In this document: positions 24,629 to 33,370 of the stretch, piece by piece
Layout of the letters: each line of letters begins with the position of its first letter
How positions within the stretch are numbered: position 1 is the first letter of the stretch
NCBI GenBank assembly: GCA_027489355.1
Contig: JAIXZY010000062.1
Location: 1-45,178 of the forward strand
From: Paracoccaceae bacterium
GTDB taxonomy: Bacteria > Pseudomonadota > Alphaproteobacteria > Rhodobacterales > Rhodobacteraceae
Reading direction: 5' to 3'
Length of the DNA stretch: 45,178 nucleotides
Notes under the pieces: generated by a model
Databases searched by the model: none
Told to the model about the DNA's origin: nothing
What the model saw: the letters and a program-made list of their open reading frames with translations, nothing else
Translations under genes and position numbers: made by a program

Positions 24629-25234
24629 ATGACGACGAATCTTCGTGAGGAATTGAAGGCCAAGAAGCAGGCCTATGTGCAGGACGAAATCATCTCTGCG
24701 GCGGCCCGACTATTCGCCGAGCGCGGGATTCGTGCAGTCACGATCGATGATATCGCCTCAAGCCTCGGCTACACGAAATCCGTCGTCTACTATTACTTCA
24801 AGAACAAGAACCAGGTCCTGTGGGAGATCTTCAACCGCATCCATGAGACATGGATGGCGGACATGCAGGCGATCGTCGAGCGCGACATCCCGCCGGACGA
24901 GAAACTGGCCGCGCTGATCCGACAGCATGCGCTGAACGTGATGGACCGCACGGAATGGACGGCGATCTTCTTCCGCGACCAGTCGGAACTGACCGAGTCG
25001 CAGCAGGCGACAGTGTCCGAGCGCAAGCGGACCTTCGACCGCAATTTCCGCGACACCTATGCAGCCGGGGTCGAGGCGGGCCTGTTCAAGGATATCCCCC
25101 CCGTGATCATGGCGATCGGCATCGTCGGCATGTGCAACCAGACCCACGTCTGGTTCAAGAAGGACAAGGGCCTGTCGGCGGCCGAAATCGCCGATCACTT
25201 CACCGCAATCATCCTGGACGGCTGCCGCGCCTAG
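24629..25234 (+). CDS. TetR-family transcriptional regulator
   Basis: A 201-residue regulator with an N-terminal TetR helix-turn-helix: DEIISAAARLFAERGI, then AVTIDDIASSLGYTKSVVYY. The rest is helical and would bind an effector, often an acyl-CoA in catabolic clusters. It lies amid CoA-pathway genes, and the four ATAC-N6-GTAT sites are candidate operators for it. Its TAG stop shares bases with the TAG of the convergent amidase gene in the tetranucleotide CTAG. Confidence 0.9.
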   Translation: MTTNLREELKAKKQAYVQDEIISAAARLFAERGIRAVTIDDIASSLGYTKSVVYYYFKNKNQVLWEIFNRIHETWMADMQAIVERDIPPDEKLAALIRQHALNVMDRTEWTAIFFRDQSELTESQQATVSERKRTFDRNFRDTYAAGVEAGLFKDIPPVIMAIGIVGMCNQTHVWFKKDKGLSAAEIADHFTAIILDGCRA

Positions 25235-26667
25235 GTGGCGAGGCTGCCGTAGCGGCCGATCCAGGGGGCGGCCGCTTCCAGTTGCGCCGACAGCCGCAGG
25301 ATCGTGTCTTCGGCACCAAAGCGGCCGATCAGCTGCACGCCGACCGGCAGGCCTTCGGCGGTCCAGTGCAGAGGCACGTTCGCCGCGGGCTGGCCCGAGG
25401 CGTTGATGATCGCCAGAAAGGCCGTGTAGCGGCCCGCCCTGCGGCGGAACGTTTCGAAATCCTCTGCCATTGACAGCGTTCCAAGCGGCACCGGCAGACG
25501 CGTCAGCGTCGGGGTCAGGACAAGGTCGCAGTCCTGCATGTACTGCTCCATCTGCCGCGCGAGGGCGTGGAACCGGGTGATCGCCAGCGCATAGGCCTCT
25601 GCTCCAAGGCGCATGCCGCGATGATAGGCGTCAAGGATGGCAGGCTCGAGCATGTCGGTCAGGTCCGGCACCGACTTCTGGCGCAGGAAACCGTTCACGG
25701 TCACGGCGACGCTCGCGCTCATCACGTCGATGATGGCGCCGATGAAGGCGGAATACTTGACCGGCGGCGGCGCCTTGTGGGTCACGACATGACCAAGGCC
25801 GACCAGCACCTCCTCGGCATGGTCAACCGCCGCCAGACAGTCGGGATCAATGTCGATCCCCTCCCACGCCTCGGTCCATTTCGTGATGCGCAGTGGCCGG
25901 TCAAACGGCAGATCAAGCCGGTCAAGATACGACTCGGGACGGGCGGGCGCTGCATAGGGTTGGCCCAGCTCCATCCCGGCGATGCCATCCAGCGCCGCGG
26001 CCGTGTCGCGCACCGTTCGGGTCAGGACGCCATCGACGGCGAGCCCGCCCCACCCCTCACCGCGCTGCGGACCATAAGGGATCAGACCGCGCGAGGGTTT
26101 GAGTCCAAAGACCCCGCAGCAGGCCGCGGGAATGCGGATCGATCCGCCGCCGTCGCTGCCATGCGCGATTGGCACGATCCCGGTCGCCACGGCCACGGCG
26201 GCGCCACCGCTTGACCCGCCGGACGATCTGGCCAGATCCCAGGGATTTCGGGTCGGGCCGCCATTCTGCATGGCCTCGGTCGTGGGGGCAATGCAGAACT
26301 CGGGCACGGTTGTCCGCCCGAACGGCACAAAGCCATCCTTCAGGAACCGTTCCTGCAGGGTCGCGTCGATCGAGGATGTCATGCCGGCGAAAAGCCGCGA
26401 TCCGACTGACGAAGGCAGAAAGGTCGACGCCAGCCCCGAATCCTTGAGCAGGAACGGCAGCGCGCCGAAACGCCCCCTGGGCTTTGCCTGCCGCGCAACC
26501 TCAAGCGCCGCATCGCCCCGCAGATGGCAAAGCGCGTTCAGCGGCGGGTTGCGCCGCTGCGCAAGCTGCAGCGCACAGTCCATCAATTCGACCGGCTGCA
26601 CCTCGCCCTTGTGGAGCAGCCCCGCCAGAGCCAGGCCGTCAAGCCGTTCGTATTCATCGGTCCGCAT
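25231..26667 (-). CDS. Amidase-signature-family hydrolase
   Basis: A 478-residue amidase. The Ser-cisSer-Lys triad is visible: Lys75 in LPFLLKDSG, Ser153 in [11 protein letters not shown] and the nucleophile Ser176 in [12 protein letters not shown]. The length is typical. It would hydrolyse an amide to a carboxylate plus ammonia or an amine. It is last in a leftward operon, 6 bases after the AMP-ligase gene, so the released acid could be the ligase substrate. No signal peptide is present, so it acts in the cytoplasm. Confidence 0.9.
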   Translation of the reverse strand: MRTDEYERLDGLALAGLLHKGEVQPVELMDCALQLAQRRNPPLNALCHLRGDAALEVARQAKPRGRFGALPFLLKDSGLASTFLPSSVGSRLFAGMTSSIDATLQERFLKDGFVPFGRTTVPEFCIAPTTEAMQNGGPTRNPWDLARSSGGSSGGAAVAVATGIVPIAHGSDGGGSIRIPAACCGVFGLKPSRGLIPYGPQRGEGWGGLAVDGVLTRTVRDTAAALDGIAGMELGQPYAAPARPESYLDRLDLPFDRPLRITKWTEAWEGIDIDPDCLAAVDHAEEVLVGLGHVVTHKAPPPVKYSAFIGAIIDVMSASVAVTVNGFLRQKSVPDLTDMLEPAILDAYHRGMRLGAEAYALAITRFHALARQMEQYMQDCDLVLTPTLTRLPVPLGTLSMAEDFETFRRRAGRYTAFLAIINASGQPAANVPLHWTAEGLPVGVQLIGRFGAEDTILRLSAQLEAAAPWIGRYGSLAT

Positions 26668-26673
26668 CCCGCG

Positions 26674-28206
26674 TCACTCCTGCCCGGCTTCTTTCACCTC
26701 GTCGGCAAGACGACGCGACAGGACGGCCTTGTCGATCTTGCCGGTCTTGCCGATCGGCAGGCTGGCCTCGAAGAGATAACGCTTCGGAACCTTGAAGTCG
26801 GAAAGCGTGCGCGCGGCATGCGCCTCCAGCGCCTCGGCAGTCACCGTCATGCCTGCGCGCGGCACGACAAAGGCGACGGGCACCTCGCCAAATATCCGGT
26901 CCGGGCCACCGACCACGGCGACATCCTGCACGGCGGGATGGCTGGTCAATGCCTCCTCGACCTCGGCCGGCGAGATGTTCGCGCCGCCGCGAATGATGAT
27001 GTCCTTGATCCGGCCGGTGATGAAGAAATTGCCCTCGCCATCGCGGCGCCCAAGGTCCCCCGTGCGGAACAGATCGCCCACGAAGGAGGCGGCGGTCTGT
27101 TCGGGCGCATTCAGATAGCGGCTCATCGTTGCCGCGGCACGCACGAGGATCTCGCCCTCCTCCCCTTCGGCGCAGTCGCTGCCATCGGGGCGGACGATCC
27201 GCACGCTGAGGCCCGGCGCTGCCCGGCCCACCGCGCCCTCGGGCAGCGGGCGGGCATCCGTGGCCGGCTTGCCAAAGACGGGGGTCGATTCCGTCATGGC
27301 ATAGTAGTTCTGCAATTCTACACCAAAGCGGGCACGGAACCGCTGGCGCGTCTCGTGCGAAAGCGGCGCACCGGCCGAGACCATGACACGCACCCCCGTC
27401 AGATCAAAGGACAGGTCGCGCTGCTCGCAATAGTCAAGCATCATCGAGAACATGGTCGGCACACCGTGATAGACCGTCACCCGCTCGGCCACGAAGGCCT
27501 CGAGCACGTCGCGCGGGTGGAAGCGGCGCTGGATCACCACCTTTCCGCCGGTCTGCAGGCCGACCGCCGCTGCGGTCGACAGGCCGTAAAGGTAGCCCAG
27601 CGGCAGCGCGACAAGCGTCGTATCTTCCGGCGTGATCCCCCACAACTGGGCCAGCGCGCGGGGTCCGTCGGTCTGCGCCGCGTGGTCCAGCACTATCGCC
27701 TTGGGCGTTCCCGTCGTGCCCGAGGTGTAGATGATCAGGAAATCATCCTTCGAATCGACGGCGACGGGCGGCAGCGGCGGCGCAGAGGGCACCTCGTCCC
27801 GCAGCGTCTCGATCGAACAAAGCTTGCCGTCCGGCAGGGCGCCGGCCGCAATTTCGGCAACCGAGGGATCACAGAACAAAAGCGCGGCGCCGCTGTGACG
27901 ATAGGTATAGGCAACCTCCGAAGGGGTCAGGTTCGGGTTCACCGGCACAAACACGGCACCGATGCGCGCGGCGGCATAATAGCACAGCATCAGCTCGGGG
28001 CGGTTCGGGCTGTAGGCCGCAAAGACAGACCCCTTGCCCAAACCATGCAGCGTCAGGTGGCGGGCCGCCGTCTCGACCATCTCCAGCAGCCGCGCATAGC
28101 TGATGGTTTCGCCCTCATGGACGATTGCGGGGCGATCGGGCCCCCGCGCGACCGCCTCGGCCAGCGTGGCATGAACATTTCGGACAGGGTGGGCGGCAAC
28201 GGTCAT
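26674..28206 (-). CDS. AMP-dependent acyl-CoA synthetase/ligase
   Basis: A 510-residue adenylate-forming enzyme. The P-loop [16 protein letters not shown], the AMP-binding motif YYAMTESTP, the hinge region [20 protein letters not shown] and the C-terminal catalytic Lys in [14 protein letters not shown] are all present. It activates a carboxylic acid to its CoA thioester. The neighbouring amidase, acyl-CoA dehydrogenase and SDR point to a degradative role. The chain length or ring type of the acid cannot be read. Confidence 0.9.
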   Translation of the reverse strand: MTVAAHPVRNVHATLAEAVARGPDRPAIVHEGETISYARLLEMVETAARHLTLHGLGKGSVFAAYSPNRPELMLCYYAAARIGAVFVPVNPNLTPSEVAYTYRHSGAALLFCDPSVAEIAAGALPDGKLCSIETLRDEVPSAPPLPPVAVDSKDDFLIIYTSGTTGTPKAIVLDHAAQTDGPRALAQLWGITPEDTTLVALPLGYLYGLSTAAAVGLQTGGKVVIQRRFHPRDVLEAFVAERVTVYHGVPTMFSMMLDYCEQRDLSFDLTGVRVMVSAGAPLSHETRQRFRARFGVELQNYYAMTESTPVFGKPATDARPLPEGAVGRAAPGLSVRIVRPDGSDCAEGEEGEILVRAAATMSRYLNAPEQTAASFVGDLFRTGDLGRRDGEGNFFITGRIKDIIIRGGANISPAEVEEALTSHPAVQDVAVVGGPDRIFGEVPVAFVVPRAGMTVTAEALEAHAARTLSDFKVPKRYLFEASLPIGKTGKIDKAVLSRRLADEVKEAGQE

Positions 28207-28227
28207 CAGGGCGTTCCAGCAAAGGTG

Positions 28228-29067
28228 TCAAAGGGGCGATGCAAGCTTGAGGCTCTGGCGGCGCGCCTCTGCCTCCAGCGTGCGGAAGGTCACATCCGGC
28301 CGGGCCTGCATGTGGTCGATCAGCCGAGACAGCATCTCGATCCGCGGCCCGCGCCCGATGACCTGCGGGTGCATGGTCAGCGTAAAGACACCTTCCGCCA
28401 CATGCTGGTGGCAATAGTCGAACTCGCCCTTCCAGCAGGTATAGACATGCTCGGGCGTGTGCATCCCGCCGAACAGGGGCCTGTTGGTAAAGGTAAAGTA
28501 GGGGAAATCGTCAAGCTCCCACGCGACCGGCATCTCGATCAGCGGGGAATGGGTGCCGGGGACGAACAGCTCTTCGTCAACGCGGTCTCCGATACGGGCG
28601 CGATAGGGGGTGAAATCATCCGCCATCATGCTGCTGTCATAAAGAAATCCGCGATCAGCCAGCAGCGCGACCGAATTGGACGACAGATCCCATGCCGGCG
28701 AACGATATCCGGCGGGCTGGAAACCGGCCCCGAGAACGCCCTGCAACCTGGCCACGGCGGCATCGAGAAGCCGCGCCTCCTCTGCCGGTTCCAGGCCGGT
28801 CGGGCTTTCATGGCAATAGCCGTGAACCCCGATTTCATGCCCTTCGGCGACGATCCGGCCCGTCTGGTCGGGGAACGAGGCCGCGGTATGGGCCGGCACG
28901 AAAAAGGTGGCCTTCACCCCCTTGTCGCGCAACAGGCCCAGCACCCGATCCAGACCCACATTCGCGCCATATTCGCCGCGCGACACAGGTGTCGCGCTGG
29001 TCTGGCGAAAGCTGCTGATCCACAGCGAAACCGCATCGAAGTCAAAGGTCAGGCAAACAGTGGTCAC
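28228..29067 (-). CDS. Polysaccharide deacetylase-family (PuuE-like) hydrolase
   Basis: A 279-residue NodB-fold protein: CLTFDFDAVSLW carries the Asp-Asp metal and base residues, and EIGVHGYCHESP the His ligands. GYRSPAWDLS and LTMHPQVIGRG complete the motifs. There is no signal peptide, so a cell-wall substrate is unlikely. Cytoplasmic relatives include allantoinase PuuE and cyclic-imide hydrolases. A cyclic imide or amide would fit the amidase and the hydantoin-racemase-like proteins of this island. The gene overlaps the acyl-CoA dehydrogenase stop by four bases. Confidence 0.86.
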   Translation of the reverse strand: MTTVCLTFDFDAVSLWISSFRQTSATPVSRGEYGANVGLDRVLGLLRDKGVKATFFVPAHTAASFPDQTGRIVAEGHEIGVHGYCHESPTGLEPAEEARLLDAAVARLQGVLGAGFQPAGYRSPAWDLSSNSVALLADRGFLYDSSMMADDFTPYRARIGDRVDEELFVPGTHSPLIEMPVAWELDDFPYFTFTNRPLFGGMHTPEHVYTCWKGEFDYCHQHVAEGVFTLTMHPQVIGRGPRIEMLSRLIDHMQARPDVTFRTLEAEARRQSLKLASPL

Positions 29068-30245
29068 GGCAGCAACCCCAGATAGGCCATCTCCTCTTCG
29101 CCCTGCATCCGGCGCGCAATCACAAGGCGGTTGATGTCGTTCGTGCCCTCGCCGATCGTATAAAGCAGCGCCTCGCGATGCAGGCGTTCGACGGCATATT
29201 CCTGGATATACCCCGCGCCGCCGTGCACCACCACCGCCTCATGCGCGATCGCAAGCGCCTCGTCCGAGGCATGCATCTTGGCCATGGCAGAGATCATGTC
29301 ACAGCGACCGCCGCTTTCCTTGATGCGCGCCGCCTCGCGGGTGATCAGGCGGGCGGTGACAAGCCGGGTGGCCATGTTGGCAAGCTTCAGCTGGATCGCC
29401 TGATGCTGGTTGATCGGCACACCGAAGGTCACCCGTTCGGACGCATAGCGTTTCGCCTCCGACAAGGCGTTTGCCGCCAGACCGACGGCGCTGGTCGCGA
29501 TGGCGATGCGCCCGATCTCAAGCGATTCCATCAGCTGCGCGAAACCGCGGCCCTCCTCGGCGCCCAGCAGATCGTCGCCGGCCAGCCGAACCGCGTCCAT
29601 TTCGATCTGGACGGTATCGACAAGGCCGAACGCCGTCTTGTGGAACGTCGTCGTCTGGGTGATCCCCTGCCGCGTCCGTTCCACCAGGAACAGGCCGAAC
29701 CGCGGGCGGGTTGCGTCGGGGGTCTGGGGCAGGCGTGCCAAGGTCAGGAACAACGTCGCCTTGCCGCCATTGGTCACATAGGTCTTGGAGGCGGACAGGG
29801 CATAGCCGTTTTCGGCGCGCTGCGCGGTGCCACGGATCGACTGAAGATCCGAACCGGCGCCGGGCTCTGTCAGGCAAAGCGACCCGCGCTGTTCGCCCGC
29901 GGCCAGAGCCGGCAGATACCGCGCCTTCTGACCATCGGTCCCATGCGTGGCGATCGCGTAGGCCACCGTGCTGTGGCTGTTGACATAGGCGGCCAGCGTG
30001 GTCCAGCCGCGCGCCAGAACCTCCATCATGGCCGCCAGCGCCGTCACCCGCAGACCCAGCCCGCCAAATTCCTCGGGCACGGCCATTCCGAACAGGCCCA
30101 GTTCCTTCATTTCGGCCACCAGATGGTCGGGATAGGCACCCTTGCGCTCCAGATCCGCGACATGAGGACGAACGCGCTCTTCGATGAACCGCGAAACGGC
30201 GTCGATCAGAACCTGTTCGTCTGCGGTCAGGTCGTAAACGCTCAT
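29064..30245 (-). CDS. Acyl-CoA dehydrogenase
   Basis: A 393-residue FAD enzyme. Family signatures are SLCLTEPGAGSDLQSIRGTA (about residues 121-140), YVTNGGKATLFLTLA and, near the end, GGAGYIQEYAVERLHREA and YTIGEGTNDINRLVIA. The Glu of IGEGTNDI is at the usual place near the catalytic site. It would introduce a 2,3-double bond into a CoA thioester. The start MSVYDLTADEQ overlaps the SDR stop as ATGA; the longer open frame upstream is only the shadow of the SDR gene. Confidence 0.9.
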   Translation of the reverse strand: MSVYDLTADEQVLIDAVSRFIEERVRPHVADLERKGAYPDHLVAEMKELGLFGMAVPEEFGGLGLRVTALAAMMEVLARGWTTLAAYVNSHSTVAYAIATHGTDGQKARYLPALAAGEQRGSLCLTEPGAGSDLQSIRGTAQRAENGYALSASKTYVTNGGKATLFLTLARLPQTPDATRPRFGLFLVERTRQGITQTTTFHKTAFGLVDTVQIEMDAVRLAGDDLLGAEEGRGFAQLMESLEIGRIAIATSAVGLAANALSEAKRYASERVTFGVPINQHQAIQLKLANMATRLVTARLITREAARIKESGGRCDMISAMAKMHASDEALAIAHEAVVVHGGAGYIQEYAVERLHREALLYTIGEGTNDINRLVIARRMQGEEEMAYLGLLP

Positions 30246-31030
30246 TTGGCCGTCCACCCGCCATCGGCCGTAAAGCACTGGCCGGTCACATAGCTGGAAC
30301 CGTCGCCAAGCAGGAAGGAAATGAGGCCGGTCATCTCGTCCGGCTGGCCCTTGCGCTGCATCGGAATGGCGGTCTTGACCCATTCCTGGCTGGCTCCGAC
30401 GCCACCCATCGGGGGCGCGTCGGCCCCCAGCAGACGGGCCGAATTGGCGCGCACGTTCGTTTCGATGGCGCCGGGGCAAAGCGCGTTCACGGTCACGCCT
30501 TCCTTGGCGTAAAAGCATCCAAGATGCTTGGTCAGACCGACCACGGCATGTTTCGACGCGGTGTAGGACGCGCCGTCCGCCATGCCGACGAGGCCCCCGA
30601 TCGAGGCCACGTTGACAATGCGCCCATAACCGGCGGGCACCATGTGACGCAGCGCAGCGCGGCAGGCAAGGAAGGTGCCCCGCGCATTGACGCCCATGAT
30701 CTGGTCCCACAGCGCGTCCGTCGTGTCGATCCCGCTGGCGAACCCGTCAAAGATCGCAGCCGAGCAGATCAGCCCGTCGATCCGGCCGTGCGTGCGCACC
30801 GCACCGTCGATCAGGGCGTCGACCTGTTCGGTCGACCGCACGTCGGTCTTGTGGAACTCGGCCTTTCCGCCCGCATCCCGCACGGCCTGTACCGTCGCGG
30901 CGCCTTCCTCGGCCAGAACCCCGCCGAGGACCATGGTGGCCCCTTTCGAGGCAAGGTGCAGGACGGCCGCACGGCCAATGCCGGTTTCCCCGCCGGTGAT
31001 TACAAAGACGCGTCCTTCATGTTCCGACAT
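30242..31030 (-). CDS. Short-chain dehydrogenase/reductase
   Basis: A 262-residue classical SDR: cofactor loop VFVITGGETGIGRAA, Asp in KTDVRSTEQ, NAS-like segment ICSAAIFDG, catalytic Ser in VNVASIGGL and Tyr-x3-Lys in YTASKHAVV. The start at 31030 (MSEHEGR) has AGGAG about 10 bases upstream. It probably oxidises a hydroxyacyl-CoA or alcohol formed after the acyl-CoA dehydrogenase and hydratase steps. It lies 67 bases after the FAD protein gene. Confidence 0.9.
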   Translation of the reverse strand: MSEHEGRVFVITGGETGIGRAAVLHLASKGATMVLGGVLAEEGAATVQAVRDAGGKAEFHKTDVRSTEQVDALIDGAVRTHGRIDGLICSAAIFDGFASGIDTTDALWDQIMGVNARGTFLACRAALRHMVPAGYGRIVNVASIGGLVGMADGASYTASKHAVVGLTKHLGCFYAKEGVTVNALCPGAIETNVRANSARLLGADAPPMGGVGASQEWVKTAIPMQRKGQPDEMTGLISFLLGDGSSYVTGQCFTADGGWTAK

Positions 31031-31097
31031 TCTTGAGATCTCCTGTCTGCTATGCCTGCCCGCCCGATCGCACGGCGGCGGCGCTATTGGTTTGCCC

Positions 31098-32708
31098 TCA
31101 GCGCGGCCGCGCTGCCGGAAATTTCTTGCCAAGGTCCGAGAGGATCTCGCGCGCCGCGTTGTGGCCCGGAACCCCGGTGACCCCGCCACCCGGATGGCAG
31201 GCCGCGCCGCACAGATACATGTTCTTCACCGGCGTCCGGTAATCGGCGTAATGCGCGATCGGACGGCGGAAGAACACCTGATCCAGGCTCATCTCGCCGT
31301 GGTGGACATGACCGCCGGTCATGGCGAACATCTTCTCGATATCGGGCGGCGTCAGGATCTGGGCGTGCAGGACTTCCTTGTCAAAGCCCGGCGCGTAACG
31401 GCAGATCTGTGACAGAACGATGTCCAGCAGCTCCTGCCGGGTCTCGTCCGTCCACTCGCGGCCGTTCAGCTTGAACGGAACATGGCCGCCCATGATCTGC
31501 ACGACATGCTTGCCCTCGGGGGCCACGGTGGGGTCGAACGCACTGGGCGTGGTGATCCACAGATAGGGCCGGCGCGCCATCTCGCCGCCTCTGGCCATGG
31601 CAAAGGCTTCTTCCAGCTCATCCATGTTCTCGGCCAGAGTGACCGAACCGGGGTTCGGCTCGTTCAGGCGGCGGGCATCATAGGCCGACCAGCGTGGCAG
31701 AGACTTGGTCGCAAGATTGATCTTGAAGGCAATCGAGTCGGTCCGGTGGCGCTGCACCTGGCCGACGACCTCTTCGGGCAGATGCTCTTTCCCGATCAGG
31801 TCGAAATAGGTGATCTTTGCGCCGGTGTTGGAAATCACGATCCCGGCCTCGATCCTGCGGCCATCCTCCAGAATCACCCCGCACGCCTTGCCGTCGCGGA
31901 TGTCGACCCTCGACACGGATTGCCCCGTGATGACTTCGGCCCCGAACTTTGTCGCCACCCGATAAAGCGCGTCCGAGATCGAACCCATGCCGCCCCGGAC
32001 CAACCCGCCGCCACCGGCCGCGGTGGTGTTGTCGCGCATCAAGGGACGCGCCAGCACATAGGCCGAACCCGGCGGCTTGGGGCTGATGTAGCCCGCCGAA
32101 CCCGAGGCATAGCTGCCAAGCAGGGTCAGCATCTTGTCGCTTTCGAACCAGCGGCGCAGATAATCGTGGGCGCTGAGCGTCAGCAGATCCCAAAGATCAT
32201 AGATGCGGCCGCCGATATCCTTCATCCGCCAGGCGACAGCCATCGTCTTGGCTATGTCCTTGACGCGCCCGGTAGAGGGATCGACCGGGGTTTCGAACAG
32301 CAGACGCCGCACATAGGGGATCAGTTCGGCCATGTGCGCGGTGAATTTCGGATAGGCCTCGGCATCGCGCGGCGAGATCTGGGCGATTTCCTGCAGGAAC
32401 CGGGCTTCGTCAGGCCAGTAGACGATGCTCTGTCCGTCCTCGAACGGGTGGAACGACGGCGGCACGCTGATCACCTCGACCCCGTTGTTCAGGAGGTCAA
32501 GGTCCAGCATGATCTTGGGCTGAAGCAGCGACATCCAGTAAGACGCCACGGAAACCTTGTAACCCGGCCAGACCTCGCGCGAAATCGCGGCCCCGCCGAC
32601 AAAGGGCTGGCGTTCGACCAGGCACACCTTGACGCCGGCCTTGGCCAGATAGGCCGCGCAGACAAGACCGTTGTGGCCGGCACCGATGATGACTGCATCG
32701 TATTCCAT
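31098..32708 (-). CDS. Phytoene dehydrogenase-like NAD(P)/FAD-dependent oxidoreductase
   Basis: A protein of about 536 residues with the FAD motif AVIIGAGHNGLVCAAYLAKAG at the N-terminus, then VERQPFVGGAAISRE. The C-terminal FAD segment MYLCGAACHPGGGVTGVPGHNAAREI is of the CrtI/PDS type. No carotenoid gene is nearby, so a role in desaturating or oxidising the catabolic substrate is likelier. Two ATG starts (32708 and 32717) fit; 32708 has GAGG 9 bases before it. RidA lies 16 bases upstream. Confidence 0.88.
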   Translation of the reverse strand: MEYDAVIIGAGHNGLVCAAYLAKAGVKVCLVERQPFVGGAAISREVWPGYKVSVASYWMSLLQPKIMLDLDLLNNGVEVISVPPSFHPFEDGQSIVYWPDEARFLQEIAQISPRDAEAYPKFTAHMAELIPYVRRLLFETPVDPSTGRVKDIAKTMAVAWRMKDIGGRIYDLWDLLTLSAHDYLRRWFESDKMLTLLGSYASGSAGYISPKPPGSAYVLARPLMRDNTTAAGGGGLVRGGMGSISDALYRVATKFGAEVITGQSVSRVDIRDGKACGVILEDGRRIEAGIVISNTGAKITYFDLIGKEHLPEEVVGQVQRHRTDSIAFKINLATKSLPRWSAYDARRLNEPNPGSVTLAENMDELEEAFAMARGGEMARRPYLWITTPSAFDPTVAPEGKHVVQIMGGHVPFKLNGREWTDETRQELLDIVLSQICRYAPGFDKEVLHAQILTPPDIEKMFAMTGGHVHHGEMSLDQVFFRRPIAHYADYRTPVKNMYLCGAACHPGGGVTGVPGHNAAREILSDLGKKFPAARPR

Positions 32709-32724
32709 GGTGGTCATCCTCGGC

Positions 32725-33114
32725 TCAGGGCGCAATCGCGATGACTTCGGCTTCGACCAGCAGGCGGTCGTCATAGAGACCTGCCTGCACCATCACGCTC
32801 GCCGGCGGACAATCGGCGTTGAAATAGCGCAGGCGGACGGCGCGGAACGTGGCCATGAACTCGGGATCGTAGGACTTGATGTAGCTGGTCATGCGCGCAA
32901 CGTTGTCAAAGTTCAGGCCCGCCTCGGCCAGCGTCCTTTTCAGGTTCTCGAACAGGGCGACGACCTGATCTTCGACCGACGAGGTGACAGGCTCGCCGTC
33001 CGGTCCAGTCCCCACATGTCCTGTGGAAACAAGGACGCCCCGCTGCCGGTCAAGGACGGCCATCGACACGCCGGACCATTTGGCGCCCGGGGGATTAATT
33101 GCGGAAAGGCTCAT
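32725..33114 (-). CDS. RidA-family protein lacking the usual active-site arginine
   Basis: A 129-residue YjgF/RidA protein. VSTGHVGTGPDGEPVTSSVEDQ and VARMTSYIKS are family segments. The segment that normally reads PARxxV, with the imine-binding Arg, is CPPASVMVQAGL here, so the Arg is replaced. Such members may not be enamine/imine deaminases. It is the first gene of a seven-gene leftward operon. The ATG is preceded by GGAGG at a good distance. Confidence 0.87.
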   Translation of the reverse strand: MSLSAINPPGAKWSGVSMAVLDRQRGVLVSTGHVGTGPDGEPVTSSVEDQVVALFENLKRTLAEAGLNFDNVARMTSYIKSYDPEFMATFRAVRLRYFNADCPPASVMVQAGLYDDRLLVEAEVIAIAP

Positions 33115-33183
33115 CGTTCCTCCAGTCCGGCCTGCGCATGCCGGCGCGCAGGTCAGGTCTTTGAATGGGTTGGCAGGGCAAGG

Positions 33184-33199
33184 GTGGGCGGTCGCCCAC
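33184..33199. repeat. REP-like hairpin GTGGGCG-GT-CGCCCAC
   Basis: A perfect 7-bp inverted repeat with a 2-base loop. It shares GGGTGGGCG with the hairpin at 38830-38848, which suggests a dispersed palindrome of this genome. Confidence 0.45.
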
Positions 33200-33210
33200 G
33201 CGGCAGACCA

Positions 33211-33240
33211 GTGATACGGATAAAAATACCCGGCGGTCAA
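33211..33240 (-). promoter_or_regulatory. Candidate promoter of the RidA-to-amidase operon
   Basis: On the minus strand TTGACC (33240-33235), an 18-base spacer and TATCAC (33216-33211), about 97 bases before the RidA start. Confidence 0.35.
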
Positions 33241-33288
33241 TATTTTGTTTTCACGAATCCTGTTTCCAACAGCAAACCCGACAAGAAG

Positions 33289-33317
33289 TTGACTGAGTTG
33301 TTATTTTAGACTACCGA
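33289..33317 (+). promoter_or_regulatory. Candidate promoter of racemase 2
   Basis: TTGACT (33289-33294), a 17-base spacer and a weak TACCGA (33312-33317). The proposed -10 lies inside operator D. Confidence 0.3.
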
Positions 33318-33324
33318 GTATGTT
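33305..33324. promoter_or_regulatory. Island operator ATAC-N6-GTAT-like, site D
   Basis: TTTAGACTACCGAGTATGTT matches the minus-strand reading of the palindrome at 23560-23579 at 15 of 20 positions. The core AGACTACCGAGTAT (33308-33321) differs from it at 2 of 14. It lies 46 bases before the racemase start. Confidence 0.5.
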
Positions 33325-33370
33325 GAGGCGGATGGCATCGGGCCGACGCTGCAGCTCTCAGGGGGTGTCC

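Larger units (their letters stand above)
33115..33370. other. Divergent promoter region between RidA operon and racemase 2
   Basis: About 255 bases, A+T-rich in the middle. It holds a REP-like hairpin (33184-33199), a leftward promoter candidate (33211-33240), a rightward one (33289-33317) and operator D (33305-33324). No gene is seen. Confidence 0.55.

Noticed and set aside
26524-29085. A rightward open frame of 853 codons opposite the amidase, ligase and deacetylase genes
   Set aside because: It is antisense to three genes with clear catalytic motifs. Its translation is rich in Arg, His, Gly and Asp without domains, as expected for the complement of high-G+C genes.
30246-30710. Upstream extension of the acyl-CoA dehydrogenase
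   Set aside because: The extra residues are an out-of-frame reading of the SDR gene. The start at 30245 overlaps the SDR stop and gives normal length.
31098-32708. The phytoene-dehydrogenase-like protein as a carotenoid enzyme
   Set aside because: No carotenoid synthesis gene is near, and it lies in a catabolic operon.
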